Shown here: positions 1-12,874 of the stretch, piece after piece
Layout: every line of letters starts with the position of its first letter
Numbering within the stretch: the first letter of the stretch is position 1
Origin: Apostichopus japonicus
Lineage: Eukaryota > Echinodermata > Holothuroidea > Aspidochirotida > Stichopodidae
NCBI RefSeq assembly: GCF_037975245.1
Contig: NC_092572.1
Location: 3,449,501-3,509,500, forward strand
Direction of reading: 5' to 3'
Length of the DNA: 60,000 nucleotides
Program-made: the position numbers and the translations under genes
The notes under the pieces: model-generated
The model's database searches: none
What the model was told of the DNA's origin: nothing
What the model saw: the letters and a program-made list of their open reading frames with translations, nothing else

Positions 1-347
1 TTAAAACCTTGAAAAGTGGGGCTTTCGGATATTGTGGGCCGTGACGTAGAATCACCTGCAAAAGCAATGATCCATAGGACATGCAATGAGGTCGAACATG
101 ATGTGTGACTGGTGACAATCTTCAAAAAGGTTATGGATGGAAAAAGAAACTTTTGGGAAATACTTGGTTCTCAGGCAAAAGTGTACATCTGGTTGGTCAT
201 TTTCAAGCCCGAGAAGTGCCATTTCCGGTGATCTGGGGGGTATCAAAACCAAAAATTTTCTTGTACGCTCCGCGCCAACCGATGGGGGCGCTCCGCTTAG
301 ATAGTAATTCGCGCCCCCCGGGTCAGAAAATCCTGGATACGCGCCTG
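1..347. mobile_element. Truncated hAT-like MITE (right end only)
   Basis: The segment at about 215-302 closely matches the right subterminal part of the complete hAT-type elements at 29201-30292 and 49156-50243, including the shared words tgtacgctccgcgccaac and gcgctccgcttagatagt. It ends in gcgcctg, the same CTG-type terminus seen in those elements. The left end lies outside the window, so the target duplication cannot be tested; the right flank is an AT microsatellite. No transposase coding is visible. Confidence 0.6.
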
Positions 348-373
348 ATATATATATATATATATATATGTAT
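348..373. repeat. AT dinucleotide microsatellite
   Basis: A TA run with one G interruption directly abuts the hAT-like terminus. It may have been the insertion target. Confidence 0.85.
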
Positions 374-449
374 ATGTACATATTGGTAAATGTATAAGGG
401 GCGTAACCACCTGTTTGTATGACTAAGTTGTTAAGTCGTTCAGTCAGGG

Positions 450-566
450 AAGGTCAAGGGGGGGGGGGGAATTCGTTAAAATGGTGTTGGCGGGTGGGGT
501 TACTTAGATGCAAAATGGTGCTATGTTTTGGAAATTTTTAAAACATGGTTGAAGAATTTTCGACTG
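450..566. repeat. Dispersed repeat with poly-G tract
   Basis: A poly-G run is followed by the words cttagatgcaaaatggtg and tttggaaattt. The same combination recurs near 20510-20610 in unit 1 and 44400-44490 in unit 2, so this is a dispersed repeat of unknown family. No termini or coding potential could be defined. From 567 to about 1615 I see no gene and no recognisable repeat. Confidence 0.4.
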
Positions 567-1615
567 TTTAGGTTTAACGCATAACATGTTACATATTTAT
601 GCACTGCACACTTGGATTTTTGTGTAATATTTTTTACTGTCAGAGGGGAGGGGGTTATGATAAAACCTCTCAGAAGTTTTTTCTAGTTGAGCCCGTGCAC
701 AGAACATGAGTTTATTTATAGGTTGAAATTAAATAGTGTGAGCAACCAGTGCGTCTCATGTTGCTCATGGTAGGGTTAGTTTCACTCAAGCTGATAATGC
801 ACATTCTTGATCATTAATTTCATTCAAACTTTACTGCATCTCAAATGCATGTTTTGCCTCGCTTCACATGATACCTGAAACCGAGCCAATTTATCTTGAG
901 TCGTGATATTCAAACAGCATTGGGTTATTTTTAGTACTCACAAAGAAGTGCAGATTTGTTCGAAACTGTGATCATAATATTTCAAGAGACCCTCTCGGCA
1001 TCCAGTATTGTCGCATATACTAGCCTTCTTTGGTAAGAGTGTAAGTGTGACCATGTTGTACCCCTTAGCGATGCGTAAATCTATTGTTTAGCATTCTTAG
1101 GAAAATAGTATGGTGCCAAGATCAATATGAAACTTACTTATCAACAAATATGCAGGCATTATTGAAATTAAGCCAAGCGTAATTCCTGCAGTAATCTGTA
1201 TGAATGGCGGCGGCGTGAAATAATTGGATTCTACGTTTTAAAAGCAGAAATTTATGCTAGCTGTACCTGTAACCAATTTTGAATGTAAAGGAATATAAAG
1301 GAAGTGAGATCGCATGTTTGTAACCTTTTCTGACAAGGCAGAATGGAGGATAGATTTATCGGTAGATCTCAAACGTTACTATGAACTGCGTATAGTAAAC
1401 ACCACTAAAATGTACGGAACACCCACTGCAAAACGTGCTATATATTTCCACAGGGGTAAAATAAATCAGATGATCACATGCACCACCCACCACTACCCCC
1501 ACTACCCCCACCCACCCCCTTTTACCCCCCCTCACTCTGCAGACTATCCCGAAACGTTACCCTGTATCTTGATAAAATATATAGGACGGAAATGACGTCA
1601 TCGTGACAAGGCAAA

Positions 1616-2292
1616 ACAGTTTCCAAACGTTACAAGACTACTCGTGAACATGAATGTGACTGCTAGATAAGACCACTTACCATAGTTACCGAATTAGGTA
1701 AAATTCCCTTTAACCTTTGTTTTGTGCAAGATTAGTAGTTTACGATAGTCGATATAAATATATAAAAGTTGTTTTTCACCAGCGTTGCTAGATTTATTCC
1801 TTTAGTCTGGTATCTCTACCGGTAATTGTTCATATTCGTTTCCCTTTATTGTTTACAAACAGTCTTTATAGTGAACTTCTTGTGAGTGAAAATGCAGGAT
1901 AATAAAACTATTTGAAACCAAAAGAGGAACTATTATTAACAAGGAGCTTATACAGTGTCCAAACGTTACAAAACTCCTCGTGGACATTAATGTGACTGCT
2001 AGATAAGATCGCTTAGTTACCGAATTAGGTAAACTTCCCTTTAAGTTTTTTTTTGTTTTTTTTGCAAGATTAGTAGTTACTATAGTCGATATAAATATAT
2101 AAAAGTTGTTTTTCACCAGCGTTGCTAGATTTATTCCTTTAGTCTGCTATATCAGTACCGGTAATTGTTCATATTCGTTTCCCTTTATTGTTTACAAACA
2201 GTCTTTATAGTGAACTTCTTGTGAGTGAAAATGCAGGATAATAAAACTATTTATAATCAAAAGAGGAACTAGTATTAACAAGGAGCTTATAC
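1616..2292. repeat. Two-copy tandem duplication, 336-341 bp unit
   Basis: Unit 1 (1616-1951) and unit 2 (1952-2292) are nearly identical. Both start with a block around tccaaacgttacaa, pass through ctaccggtaattgttcat or its variant, and end in aacaaggagcttatac. The 87-codon minus-strand open frame inside shows no family features and is treated as chance. Confidence 0.9.
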
Positions 2293-2743
2293 GCACGTGT
2301 TAGGATAGTTTAATATTTCCTTTATCTTCGGAGTTCAGACTTGATTCTTCAATTTCTTGTTTCATTGTACTAGTCATGTGATGAATAGACGCATCACATG
2401 CTGTTTTTACTTTAAGTAATATATTGTATCATTCCAAAAGATTCATACCCATGGCCAATATATTTCTACCAGACCATATTTCAACATCATCAATCGAAAT
2501 ATTATTTGCGTGTCGTCATGTCCTCTTTAAGGCCTACATATATATTTACTATTTGGACACCTTCTATAATAAACCCCGAATACTACGTTCAAATTTAGAG
2601 AGAAATAATATAAAGACGTAATAGATACATAGTACTTTAAGTTGTTTCGATGCTGTGACTTCAAAGACATTTTAAGACGAAGTGTTAATAGCTCTGAGGA
2701 CTTCAGCTGTAGGATAGATTCATTACGCTATGCAAATTAGTGT
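2293..2743. other. No gene seen
   Basis: AT-rich sequence with stop codons in all frames. No RNA gene, transposon terminus or splice-flanked exon could be recognised. Confidence 0.5.
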
Positions 2744-3112
2744 AGTGCAGTGTAGTGCAGTATAGGGTAGAGAAGAGCCTCATGGCATGGCATGGTATGG
2801 CATGGCGTAGGATAGCATAGCATTGCATAGCATATCATATTATATCATAGCATAACATATCATACATAGCAAACCATAACATAGCAAACCATAACATAGC
2901 AAACCATAACATAGCATATATATACATAGCAAAGCGTAGCATATCATAGCATAGTAAAGAATAGCCTAGCCTAGCCGGGCCTGGCCTGGCCTAGCCGAGC
3001 CGAGCCCAGCACAGCCCAGCCCAGCCCAGCATAGCATAGCATAGCATAGCATAGCATAGCATAGCATAGCATAGCATATCATAGCATATACATTGCAAAG
3101 CGTAGGGTGGCG
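2744..3112. repeat. Degenerate CATAG pentanucleotide array
   Basis: The array is built on catag/catgg/cctag/ccagc variants. It includes a clean stretch of about ten gcata units near 3030-3080, a block of aaccataacatagc repeats near 2870-2910, and a GC-rich ccagcc block near 3000-3030. The graded variants suggest slippage followed by point mutation. Confidence 0.9.
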
Positions 3113-6100
3113 TGGCATGGTGCGGTACTGTACACTATAGTATATTGCTCTCGCTCATTTGCCGCGCATGCTCATTACAGCACCTATTTTGTTGAATCTG
3201 AAGATTTCTCCCTTATGTCATAAAACCACTATGACCCAGCCCATGATCTTCACTGTTTATTTATGAAATAACGAAGACAATCAATTCTTGGTCTATGGAC
3301 TTAGTATTCATTCAGTGTGTATGTGATTAAAAAACTTGTAATTCTAAAGAACGGGAATTCACTCTTTGAGAGTATTCAGGAAGTGTTCAATCTATAGAGG
3401 AGTGAAAGTCACTCGTATCAAAGACATAATTCATATCAATCTAGCTCAAAACTAGTGAGTTATATACTGACAATGTAAGACTCAAATTTGTTAGAATTCA
3501 CTTCAATTATCGAAAGAGCGAACATTGTTGACAATTTTAAAGAGTGAATTCTCCCTTTTAGAATTAAGATTTTACTAACGTAAATAGCACACGTCTCTGA
3601 GTGACAACTCTGACATAATCTCAATGGAATCTTTAAATAGTAATAATGAAACGAACAAATCAGATAACAATTTCAACGTTGCTAGAAATTTGTTGGAAAA
3701 CTTGTTCTTCAGTTAGAATTTGCCCAAATGATTGCCTCGATCAATCTGAATGATTGTACCTGCCACTGGTGTTACAAGAATAATATAACAGTTTCTATCG
3801 TTCGAAGACTACCATAACTTATCCCAAATAACCACCACGTTGAGATGTAATCAACTTGTTCAGTCCGAAAAAAAAAAAATTTCTTTCGAAAACGCGTTCG
3901 TTTGAGCGGAATAGTGCATTAAACACTTTGTATTTTAACTAATTTTGATTCATTGACGTACAGTCATGTAACGTTACGAGCACCCTATAGAGCAGGAGAT
4001 GCTCTAAGGCGTGGTCTAGTTTGATGTGTTAGCTAGCAGTTCACGGCTCATTCCGTGATATAGATCATTATCATTCCCGCTTGTACTCTTGTGATATTAT
4101 TGTGAGAGAGAGTGCAACAAAACAAAAGCAAATTAGCACAAAACAAGCGGGGGTTGGGGGGGGGGGGGAGGGGGGTACTCAAAAGTCAACGTGGCGATTC
4201 AAACGAAAGAGTGAAGTGCATTCTGTTCTTTATAAAATGCTAAGAATTTCCTTGGCCAAACGGATAAAAATAAATTCTCAAAGCCGAAAAAATAATTTCA
4301 CAAAGTGACATTGGTCGATCGATAAATAAGCAGGTAATCATTAAAAAAGAGGATGGATGAATGCTGAAATTTGATTTTCTATAAAAGAGGAGATTCTCAA
4401 GGTTTTTTTCAATCAATTCACGATTCGGGGAATTCTTTACCGTAAGCTAATCCAGACAGACCCATAGAGTACCTTCTGACGTCACAAATGAAGTTAAATC
4501 CTGTTTCGACGAAATTTCTTGACATTGGAGTGACATTGATTGTTTCTATTCAATTAAAGATATGCTAGACCACACAAACCTTCAGTGTGATCAGTGTTAC
4601 CATGACATCGGCTAGAAGGTTAGAAAATGGTCACTCACAGCCAACCCTTTAACAAACTACATTTTACTGGTCCCTGGAAATCTCTTTTTTTGCCTCTCTG
4701 AAACATTTGATTGAATTCTCAATATCTGTAATTAATCTCCATGAAAGTACGGAACCTCTTCCAACTCTTTTATAATATGCTGAAATTCGATGACAGACTG
4801 GGGAACAGTTTGCCTTTACTATAGTCTGTTTGAGTTGAGTTGATTGAGTTGATTGTAATCCTTTTGTAACAGAACTTAGAGATGGACATTACTGTAATAC
4901 ATGAAAGCACAAAATGGCATTTTAATCCATCAAAATGTATCTAGAAACGATAAAGAGTGGCGTATAATTGGGAGGTTTTCAAACGAAACAATGTTTATTA
5001 TGGTAAGATCTGGGGAACCCTTTTGCCCCAAGATGGATTAACTAAGACGTTTACTGATATTATAGAGACGGTTTTTGATGTAAATAATACGAGAAAGCGT
5101 GCTCAGTTTAGTTAATTAGCTTTTGTTCTTCAGTTTTTTTTCGTGGGTTTCTTCATACTACTTTTTTTTTCTAGAATTAGGAATACCTTTTCATAACTCA
5201 TACATCGATATTTCAATTTTTTTGTTTTCATTGTTACGTGGGAGTATTCACTGGCCAGTACCTGGTGCATAAATATGTGTGTTTCGCTGTAGCTGCCACA
5301 CACCTGGCGGTAACATACCTATAACACAGCTCAAGGAAAGTTTATGTTTTTATGACAGAAAAACATGAATTGTCACCAATTGTTTACCGTAATCGGAATA
5401 GGACAGAGTATTTAAAATGTAATTCCTTTGTTTGCAATAACATTATTAAAGATAAATGTGTTAGCTGAATTTAGATTGAACTGGCAATACATGACATAAC
5501 ATAAAGAGCAGTTAAACATTCCAAAGACATAATAAACATTTTGTTATATACTTGAATGAATTATGTGCAGAAATTATTGAAATATGATTATTATATGGCT
5601 TAGTAAGATGGCAACTTAACGCAAAATACATCATATACGAAAATGATATATCTTTACTTTGCCAAGGTAGGCTAAAATGAATTGTTTATGTAATGCATAT
5701 ACCTGAATATACATAAACACCTTTACAGTTCTCACAGACGTATCAAAATTACGCAGGTCATAAGAACTTATATGCATGGCCACGAAATGCTCCAAGTGTC
5801 GCTTTGTGGATTACATAGCTTTGATAGGCAGATCATACTCACCATTGACCTTCTACATGCATGTTGTAACATATACCCTTTTAATAGACATATAGTGATA
5901 TCGAAGAATACCAACTTTTAACTGTACGTTGTCAGGAAACCTTATAAGTCCTCGAAAGTTTAATGACTTAGATTTGTAAGACCGGAAGGCCAAATTGTAA
6001 AATCTAGGTATCTGTTTTCAAGTAAGGGAAATTGTTAAATGATAAAACGAAGGATAGGTTCCTTGTAGAAATAAACGGTCCATTCACGGTTACGCTCAAT

Positions 6101-6640
6101 AAAACCCCATCATGCATTGGGAAACGAACAATCGGTTGCTGTGATTGTAAGCAGTAATATTGGATGATGATTTGGCGATATGAAAGAACAGGAAATTTAT
6201 TGTTCTTTTTTTTTTAACTTTGAAAATGGAAATAATAATCATAAAAAGTAACCTTTAGTTGTGTGTTTTATGTGACCTTTAGTAATAACATGCCGCAGTC
6301 TTTGAATGAGCTTAAACTTACTGGCTAAAAATGACCAACATTTACGTAATAACATTCTGTATTGACTATAGCCCGATACCTGCTTCATCGTTGCTGTGTG
6401 TTTTAAAATATACCTATTGAATTAAGTTTGATACAATTTAGAAACATTACATTACTGAAACCTAGTTTTAAATTAATGCACTTTCATGTAACTCCAATTG
6501 TAAATCTGTATGTCAAATAAAATGAAGACAAGTTTTGAAGATTTGCACAGTGTATAATGTATAATGTGATAAATAACACACCAAGTGATCTCCATTTTAA
6601 TAAAGTTATACTAACGTATAGGAGAACAATTCCGAGTGAC
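3113..6640. other. Non-coding stretch, no gene seen
   Basis: Low-GC sequence without an open frame resembling a known family. It contains a poly-G/purine tract near 4149-4175 and short poly-T and poly-A tracts. Short open frames here are interrupted by low-complexity sequence and lack family motifs. Confidence 0.5.
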
Positions 6641-6826
6641 ATCATGGGTCAGAATTAATTTGCTATTTAATTAATATATATCATGGGTCAGAATAAATTT
6701 TATGTTTAATAACTACATCATGGGTCAGAATATATTTAATATTTAATTATTATATAATTGGTCAGAATATATCTCTATTTAATAACTATACCATGGGTCA
6801 GAATATATTAAATATTTAATTACTAG
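6641..6826. repeat. Minisatellite, about 37-bp unit, five copies
   Basis: Five imperfect units begin with atcatgggtcagaata or a close variant and continue into an AT-rich half (tttaatatttaatta type). Starts are near 6641, 6681, 6717, 6754 and 6790. Confidence 0.8.
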
Positions 6827-7010
6827 ATCCAAAAAGCATGAGATGAAAAAGGATTCTTGTAGGGTCATGTCTTGTTTTGATCATGTGAAGTCAGATATTA
6901 CACAGGTTTAATAACAATACTTGAAACAGATCACTTTAATCGAACTGTATTGGCATTGTAGCTATTTTAGCATACAGGTTTTGTTCTATAGGAGCTTTGG
7001 AGGCATCAGT

Positions 7011-7384
7011 TTGATTTGATTTGACTTATTTTACATTAAAATACAAATACAATACACGATACAAGGTGTAGGGATAACACAGAACAGTCTGTCTAGCCGG
7101 CTTATGGCCACTGTGGTCCCTGTACATACAAAACAATATAACAATGTATAAAGAGAAACTACTACCCCTCCCCCCCCAAAAAAAAAAAAAAAAAAAAAAA
7201 AAAACTAAAACAGGCAAGACATTAACATGAGCTCATAGGATATATAAACTCCTCAGATTCGTCATTTATCAGCAAGTCCAACAAAATGTTTTGTGCTCCG
7301 TCTAAATGCTTCAAGATTAGTAGTGATTTGAAACTCCATAGGGAGAGATTTCCACAGCTTACTGGCAGAATAAAGAAAAGTAGA
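7011..7384 (-). mobile_element. Degraded non-LTR retrotransposon (CR1-like) 3' end
   Basis: On the minus strand, positions 7384-7262 read as about 40 codons ending in TGA. They contain the stretch SASKLWKSLP followed about ten residues later by NLEAFRRSTKHF. This matches the W-x-S-L-P ... F-K/R layout typical of the reverse-transcriptase C-terminus of CR1/L2/Jockey-type LINEs. An in-frame stop lies just upstream, so the copy is dead. A 3' UTR of about 240 bp follows, containing the A/C-rich tract at 7166-7205 (plus-strand view). It ends in a short TCAAA repeat tail at 7025-7011. The assignment rests on the C-terminal motif and tail only; the clade is uncertain. Confidence 0.65.
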
Positions 7385-7973
7385 CTACATGCCCATAACT
7401 AGGTCTATAAAACTGAGTTGTAAAAGAGTGTTCACTTCCTCTAGTTCAATAACTATAGGCAACACAGTCTCTTTAAATTGAATCGGGATTTTATCTGCTT
7501 GCCTTAGTGATATCTACGGAAAGTAAATGCCATTCAATCATTCCCGTGCCAGTTGGCAAAACCTTATCTTATTGTTGCTATTGTGGTAGGCCAGCCCTAT
7601 GCGGAAGTTATCTTATTCTCTATGACCGTTTGCCAGTTATCCCAGTAGAAAGTGACCCAGTAACTTAGAATAATTGGAAGTAGTACCTTGACCGAAAAGA
7701 GCTTTCTGAAAGACACACAATGATATAGAAAAGGACAGAATTTGGCTTTGATGGTTCACTCGGAATCAAAGAAAAGTTTTCAGTACCGTTTATGGTCGGT
7801 TACAATTTTAATGTTTGATGCGGTTCTTGTGTTTTTTGTTATACATATAAATATATACCTCAATGGAATAATTTATCCGACAAAAAGTTATTTAAGTATG
7901 TCACAGTGCAGACTAGGTTGTATATACCTATATTATACCATTTTGATTTTCGCATTTTCCATGCGTTGATGCT
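7385..7973. other. Possible upstream LINE remnant, otherwise no gene
   Basis: This lies upstream of the LINE relic in the minus orientation and may be further decayed LINE sequence, but no continuous frame or motif can be followed. Confidence 0.3.
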
Positions 7974-8411
7974 TTACACTAGGACCATACCATTAATAGT
8001 GCACCCTAGAACCATACCTTAATAGTGCACAGTAGAACCATACCTTAATAGTGCACACTAGGAACATACCCTTAATAGTGCACACTGGGACCATATATCC
8101 TTAATAGTGCACGCTAGGACCATACCCTTAATAGTGCACACTAGGAACATACCCTTAATAGTGCACACTAGGAACATACCCTTAATAGTGCACACTAAGA
8201 CCATACCCTTAATAATGCACACTAAGACCATATCCTTAATAGTGCACATTAGGAGCATACCTTAATAGTGCATATTATATGGACATACCTTTAATAGTGC
8301 ACCCTATGACCATACCTTAATAGTGCACACTAGGAATATACCCTTAATAGTGCACACTAAGACCATACCATTAATAGTGCACACTAGGATTATACCTTAA
8401 TAGTGCACGTA
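7974..8411. repeat. 27-bp minisatellite, about 16 units
   Basis: Units of 26-28 bp share the core cttaatagtgcacactagga, with the motif aatagtgcac occurring about every 27 bp from about 7994 to 8408. The array is open on the minus strand for 66 codons, but only because the unit is close to a multiple of three. It is not a gene. Confidence 0.95.
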
Positions 8412-10303
8412 TTGGACGAAAATCAATCTCACCCTTATGAAGAAGAACATTGGAATACAAGGAAGTTCACAACAATTAGAACATAATATAATTCTATATA
8501 TATATAACGATGCATTTAAGTTAAATGTTGCCGTGTTCCCTTTGTCTAACTACACAGTGCTATACCGAAGTGCTTCACAAAGGAGTGTAGAATTACTCCT
8601 TTTGTTTTTAATGTATTACATTTATCATTATGCAATAGGTGATGACGGCGCTTTCCTTTTACTTTAGTCAAACGTTATCTTATTTTGTTTTCCTTGTTTT
8701 CCTTTCTGTTGAAGATAAATTACGTATGCTTATTTCATATTACTTGAATAGATTTGTTGCTCAAGTGCATTGTTTAATGTTTTAACTTTGTTATAATACA
8801 ATCAAGAAAGTCTTCTAACATTGCCAAACATTGTGCAGCTGATATATTCTGAATTGGTTTGTTAGCGAGACATATCCCTGGTTAAAACACATCAGCTATG
8901 TATCATTCCAAGAAATAGGCTTTGGTTTAGTCAGAAATAGGTTATTATGAAACTAAAAGTTGTCTGGTAATGAGATTATTTTACCAAGGTCAAACAAACC
9001 GATTCGGAAAACTTGGTACTTATGGCTTAGATTAACGGAAGAGGTCAGCCTGAACACTTCCTGAATTTCAGAAAACAAATCTCATCTTAACAAAACAAAA
9101 AATATATCGAGTTAGACGCTTACATAACGGTAATACAGCTCAGAGTAAGTTTCGTCGGTGGAGAATTTCCGGGACAATATCCTAATTGTTCCACATTTCA
9201 AGCTTTGTTTATTTACGTTTTGTTCATTTTCGGTTAAGTGTTAATCTATTTTGAACTTTGCCTAGCTTTACGATTCCCTTGTTTTATACCACCCGCCCTC
9301 GCTGACTGACACTTGCCGCCCATCCATAGCCCATGGCCCACCTCCCTCCGGGACCCACCGCCACCCCAAGCCCCTCCCCCGCCCCCATTTATAGTAAAGT
9401 TTCAATTGACAGGCGTAGTTACTTCTGAAGAGTTTATAGATTAATCTGACACGGATTCGTAAACATAGAATGCAGCGACGAGGGTCTCTTACTGATTACG
9501 TTCCATTTAGGATGGTTTGTATTTCTATTACAGAGCATGAACTATTTAAGACGTGACTATACAAAATATAAACAGAGAAGCAATTAAGGTCTGTCAGCTA
9601 TGAGGTTTAGTTCTGTGTCATACCTACGTAACATAACTTCGAAACAGCTTTTGACAGAATATAACCGACATAGGTCTACGTGTTAACGCATATTAATGAT
9701 AACTCTGTTTATGCACACCACATCTTTATTTGAATATATCAACATTGTATTCGCTTTTTTTTTTTTAAATGGTGTCAATCAATGTGTGAGGTACTTCCTG
9801 TTCTCGCGATAATGAAAAGGCAAAAGAAAAAAACACCTTACCGGAAAGAAACACCTCACACGAAAGAACGAAACACCTTGAAGGGAAGATAAAAGATTTG
9901 ATTAAGTTTCTTTACAATATTGCAAGTGTCGCGTTTAATAACATTCATCCACCTGCCGTTCCTTAATCGTAATCTAAGATTGAGAGGAAACGCAATGTTT
10001 GACAATAATATCCACAACAGATTATGGCAATGTGTCTATTCATAGCGCGAGAGCTTTTTGAAGAAAATAGAAACTCCAACTGAATAAAAAGATCGAACCG
10101 TATTTTTGGTTTAATATTGAGTATTTCAGTTACAATAATGAATATTCTAGCTTAACGAAATTTCTCTGAAAAGTTTTAGTGTATATATATAAGGCAGTAT
10201 CACCAGGACCGAACTTATCATAAAAACATCGGTAATAATAAAAATGAATTAAAACGCAAGTACATAATGATTGATAATACTGCGCACAACTTCTTCGGTA
10301 GCC
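8412..10303. other. Non-coding stretch, no gene seen
   Basis: No family-like open frame, RNA gene or transposon end was recognised. A C-rich patch lies at about 9290-9388. Confidence 0.5.
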
Positions 10304-10366
10304 TTCCATCCATCCATCCGTCCATCCATCCATCCATCCATCCATCCATCCATCCATCCATCCATA
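10304..10366. repeat. ATCC tetranucleotide microsatellite
   Basis: About fifteen atcc units with one cgtcc interruption. Read on the minus strand it gives a meaningless DGWM peptide repeat. Confidence 0.95.
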
Positions 10367-11750
10367 CTTTCTTAACATGATTGAAGACCCTGCATGCTAG
10401 TCACGATAAACATATGGAATTTTATTGTGCAATGCAGCAGTTACTTCGGAGTTAAATAATAGCAAATGGGTTATGCACTTTTAGAAATGAAACTATTATA
10501 ATTATAAGTAACTTCACCCATTGAAGTCTTTATACCGATTACTTTACAAATCGACTTACACAGAATGTATATTATAACTAATTGTTTCATCGTACATTGT
10601 TTAGTCCTACACATTGAAAGTTATACGATAATTAGCCTCATTAACATTTCTGGATCGCCTTTTGTCTACTATAGAGGTAAAGTGATCTCATTTAATGGCT
10701 TTGATTGATAAAATCGATGTATATATAATAACAGTCACTGTGGGCACAACACAGAGAAAGCTACTAAACTAGATAAGAATTATTGTAAAATGTATATTCT
10801 TGTATTCAGCGGAGGCAATGACCTTTGACTACGTTATGACTTAATTTCGAGCGAGTCAGTAAAGTTTTGTATTTTTATGCGACCATTACTAATATACTAG
10901 TCTTCTAATATTGTTTTCAAAGAAAGCTAAAAAATAGGAACATGAAAGGCCAAAAATCAATATAACGCTAGAATTGATGAATTGAGAGGACAATCATTGT
11001 ACTAACATCTTATAGAATAATCTACATACTTAAAGGCCTACATCAGTATATAAGGCGTCATATAAAAGGCGTGAGAAACTAGGTCACGAGGGGAAAATAT
11101 AATTTTCTCTAAGTCGATTTCTTCTCATATTTAAAAGCAATGATTTAAAATCAATTGAAAGGACAGTGGAAATAGACACAGTAAGACACGAAAAATAAAA
11201 CGTACACCCGAGACATAGATGATTACCTGTATCCTGTTAAAATATAAGCCTACTTTAAAGCACGTTCGAGCTAGTTGTTCCAGATTTTCATGAATGACAT
11301 TAAGGTCTATATTTAGCATGTTTAATCGGATTTATAGTCTCCCTTTAAGTTTCAATACTGACTATATGGGACAATGTGCTTCAGAGTGTAAACATACGTA
11401 TATTAATAACAAGTCAATGGGAATAGAAACTTATAACTAATTCGGTAGACTTCTATTAATATCACTGTTAATAACGCATTGCTTGGCAATTAAGAATGTT
11501 GTTTCGATTTCTCGACTATAAACAAACGAAGCTACACGAATATTTAAACATCTGCAGGCATGAAAGAAGAACACTTGAATTTGATTAAACTTGACAAAAT
11601 GTATTATATAAATTTTCCGTTTATGTATATGAATTACTGATACGCTGAGTTTATCTGCCTTCAGGCTATACAGATTAACATGTGGGATGAGGTTTTACCC
11701 TTTCCGTTCGTAAACAACAGAATATACTACATGGTCGGTTTTTCATATAA
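10367..11750. other. Non-coding stretch, no gene seen
   Basis: AT-rich sequence leading into the 92-bp satellite. Nothing supportable was found on either strand. Confidence 0.5.
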
Positions 11751-12874
11751 GATATAAAATCATAGAGATTTTCAATACGTCGCTGTTATATATATAGGAA
11801 GGGTTAGTATGAAAGTTCATATGTTTGCTTCGTGATATTATTAAATAAGATATAAACTCATATAGATCTACAATACCTCGCTGTTATAGGTGGGGTTGAA
11901 ATGAAACTTCATATGTTTGCTGCGTGATATTATTAAATAAGATATAAAATCATATAGATCTACAATACGTCGCTGTTACATGAAGGGTTAATATGAAACT
12001 TCAGATGTTTGTCTCGTGATATTATTAAATAAGATATAAAATCATATAGATCTACAATACCTCGCTGTTATAGGAAGGGTTAATATGAAACTGCAGATGT
12101 TTGCTTCGTGATATTATTAAATAAGATATAAAATCATATAAATCTACAATACGTCGCTGTTATAGGTGGGGTTGAAATGAAACTTCAGATGTTTGTTTCG
12201 TGATATTATTAAATAAGATATAAAATCATATAGATCTACAATACCTCGCTGTTATAGGAAGGGTTAATATGAAACTTCAGATGTTTGTTTCGTAATATTA
12301 TTAAATAAGATATAAAATCATATAGATCTACAATACGTCGCTGTTACAGGAAGGGTTAATATGAAACTGCAGATGTTTGCTTCGTGATATTATTAAATAA
12401 GATATAAAATCATATAAATCTACAATACGTCGCTGTTATAGGTGGGGTTGAAATGAAACTTCAGATGTTTGTTTCGTGATATTATTAAATAAGATATAAA
12501 ATCATATAGATCTACAATACCTCGCTGTTATAGGAAGGGTTAATATGAAACTTCAGATGTTAGTTTCGTGTTATTATTAAATAAGATATAAAATCATATA
12601 GATCTACAATACGTCGCTGTTACAGGAAGGGTTAATATGAAACTTCAGATGTTTGCTTCGTGATATTATTAAATAAGATATAAAATCATATAAATCTACA
12701 ATACGTCGCTGTTATAGGTGGGGTTGAAATGAAACTTCATATGTTTGTTTCGTGATATTATTAAATAAGATATAAAATCATATAGATCTACAATACCTCG
12801 CTGTTATAGGAAGGGTTAATATGAAACTTCAGATGTTTGTTTCGTGATATTATTAAATAAGATATAAAATCATA
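11751..12874. repeat. 92-bp satellite array with trimeric higher-order pattern
   Basis: Twelve monomers begin gatataaaatcatata at 11751, 11849, 11941 and then every 92 bp to 12769, with a 14-bp partial monomer at 12861. The first monomer is 98 bp and divergent. Monomer positions 17, 29, 39 and 43-44 define three types. Type A has a, G, t, TG. Type B has g, C, t, AA. Type C has g, G, c, AA. Monomers 5-12 run A-B-C-A-B-C-A-B, which gives a 276-bp higher-order unit. Confidence 0.95.

Noticed and set aside
8058-8258. 66-codon minus-strand frame with repeated CTIKGM peptides
   Set aside because: It is the 27-bp minisatellite read through because the unit is divisible by three.
10130-10378. 82-codon minus-strand frame with MDGWMDGW repeats
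   Set aside because: Produced by the ATCC tetranucleotide microsatellite.
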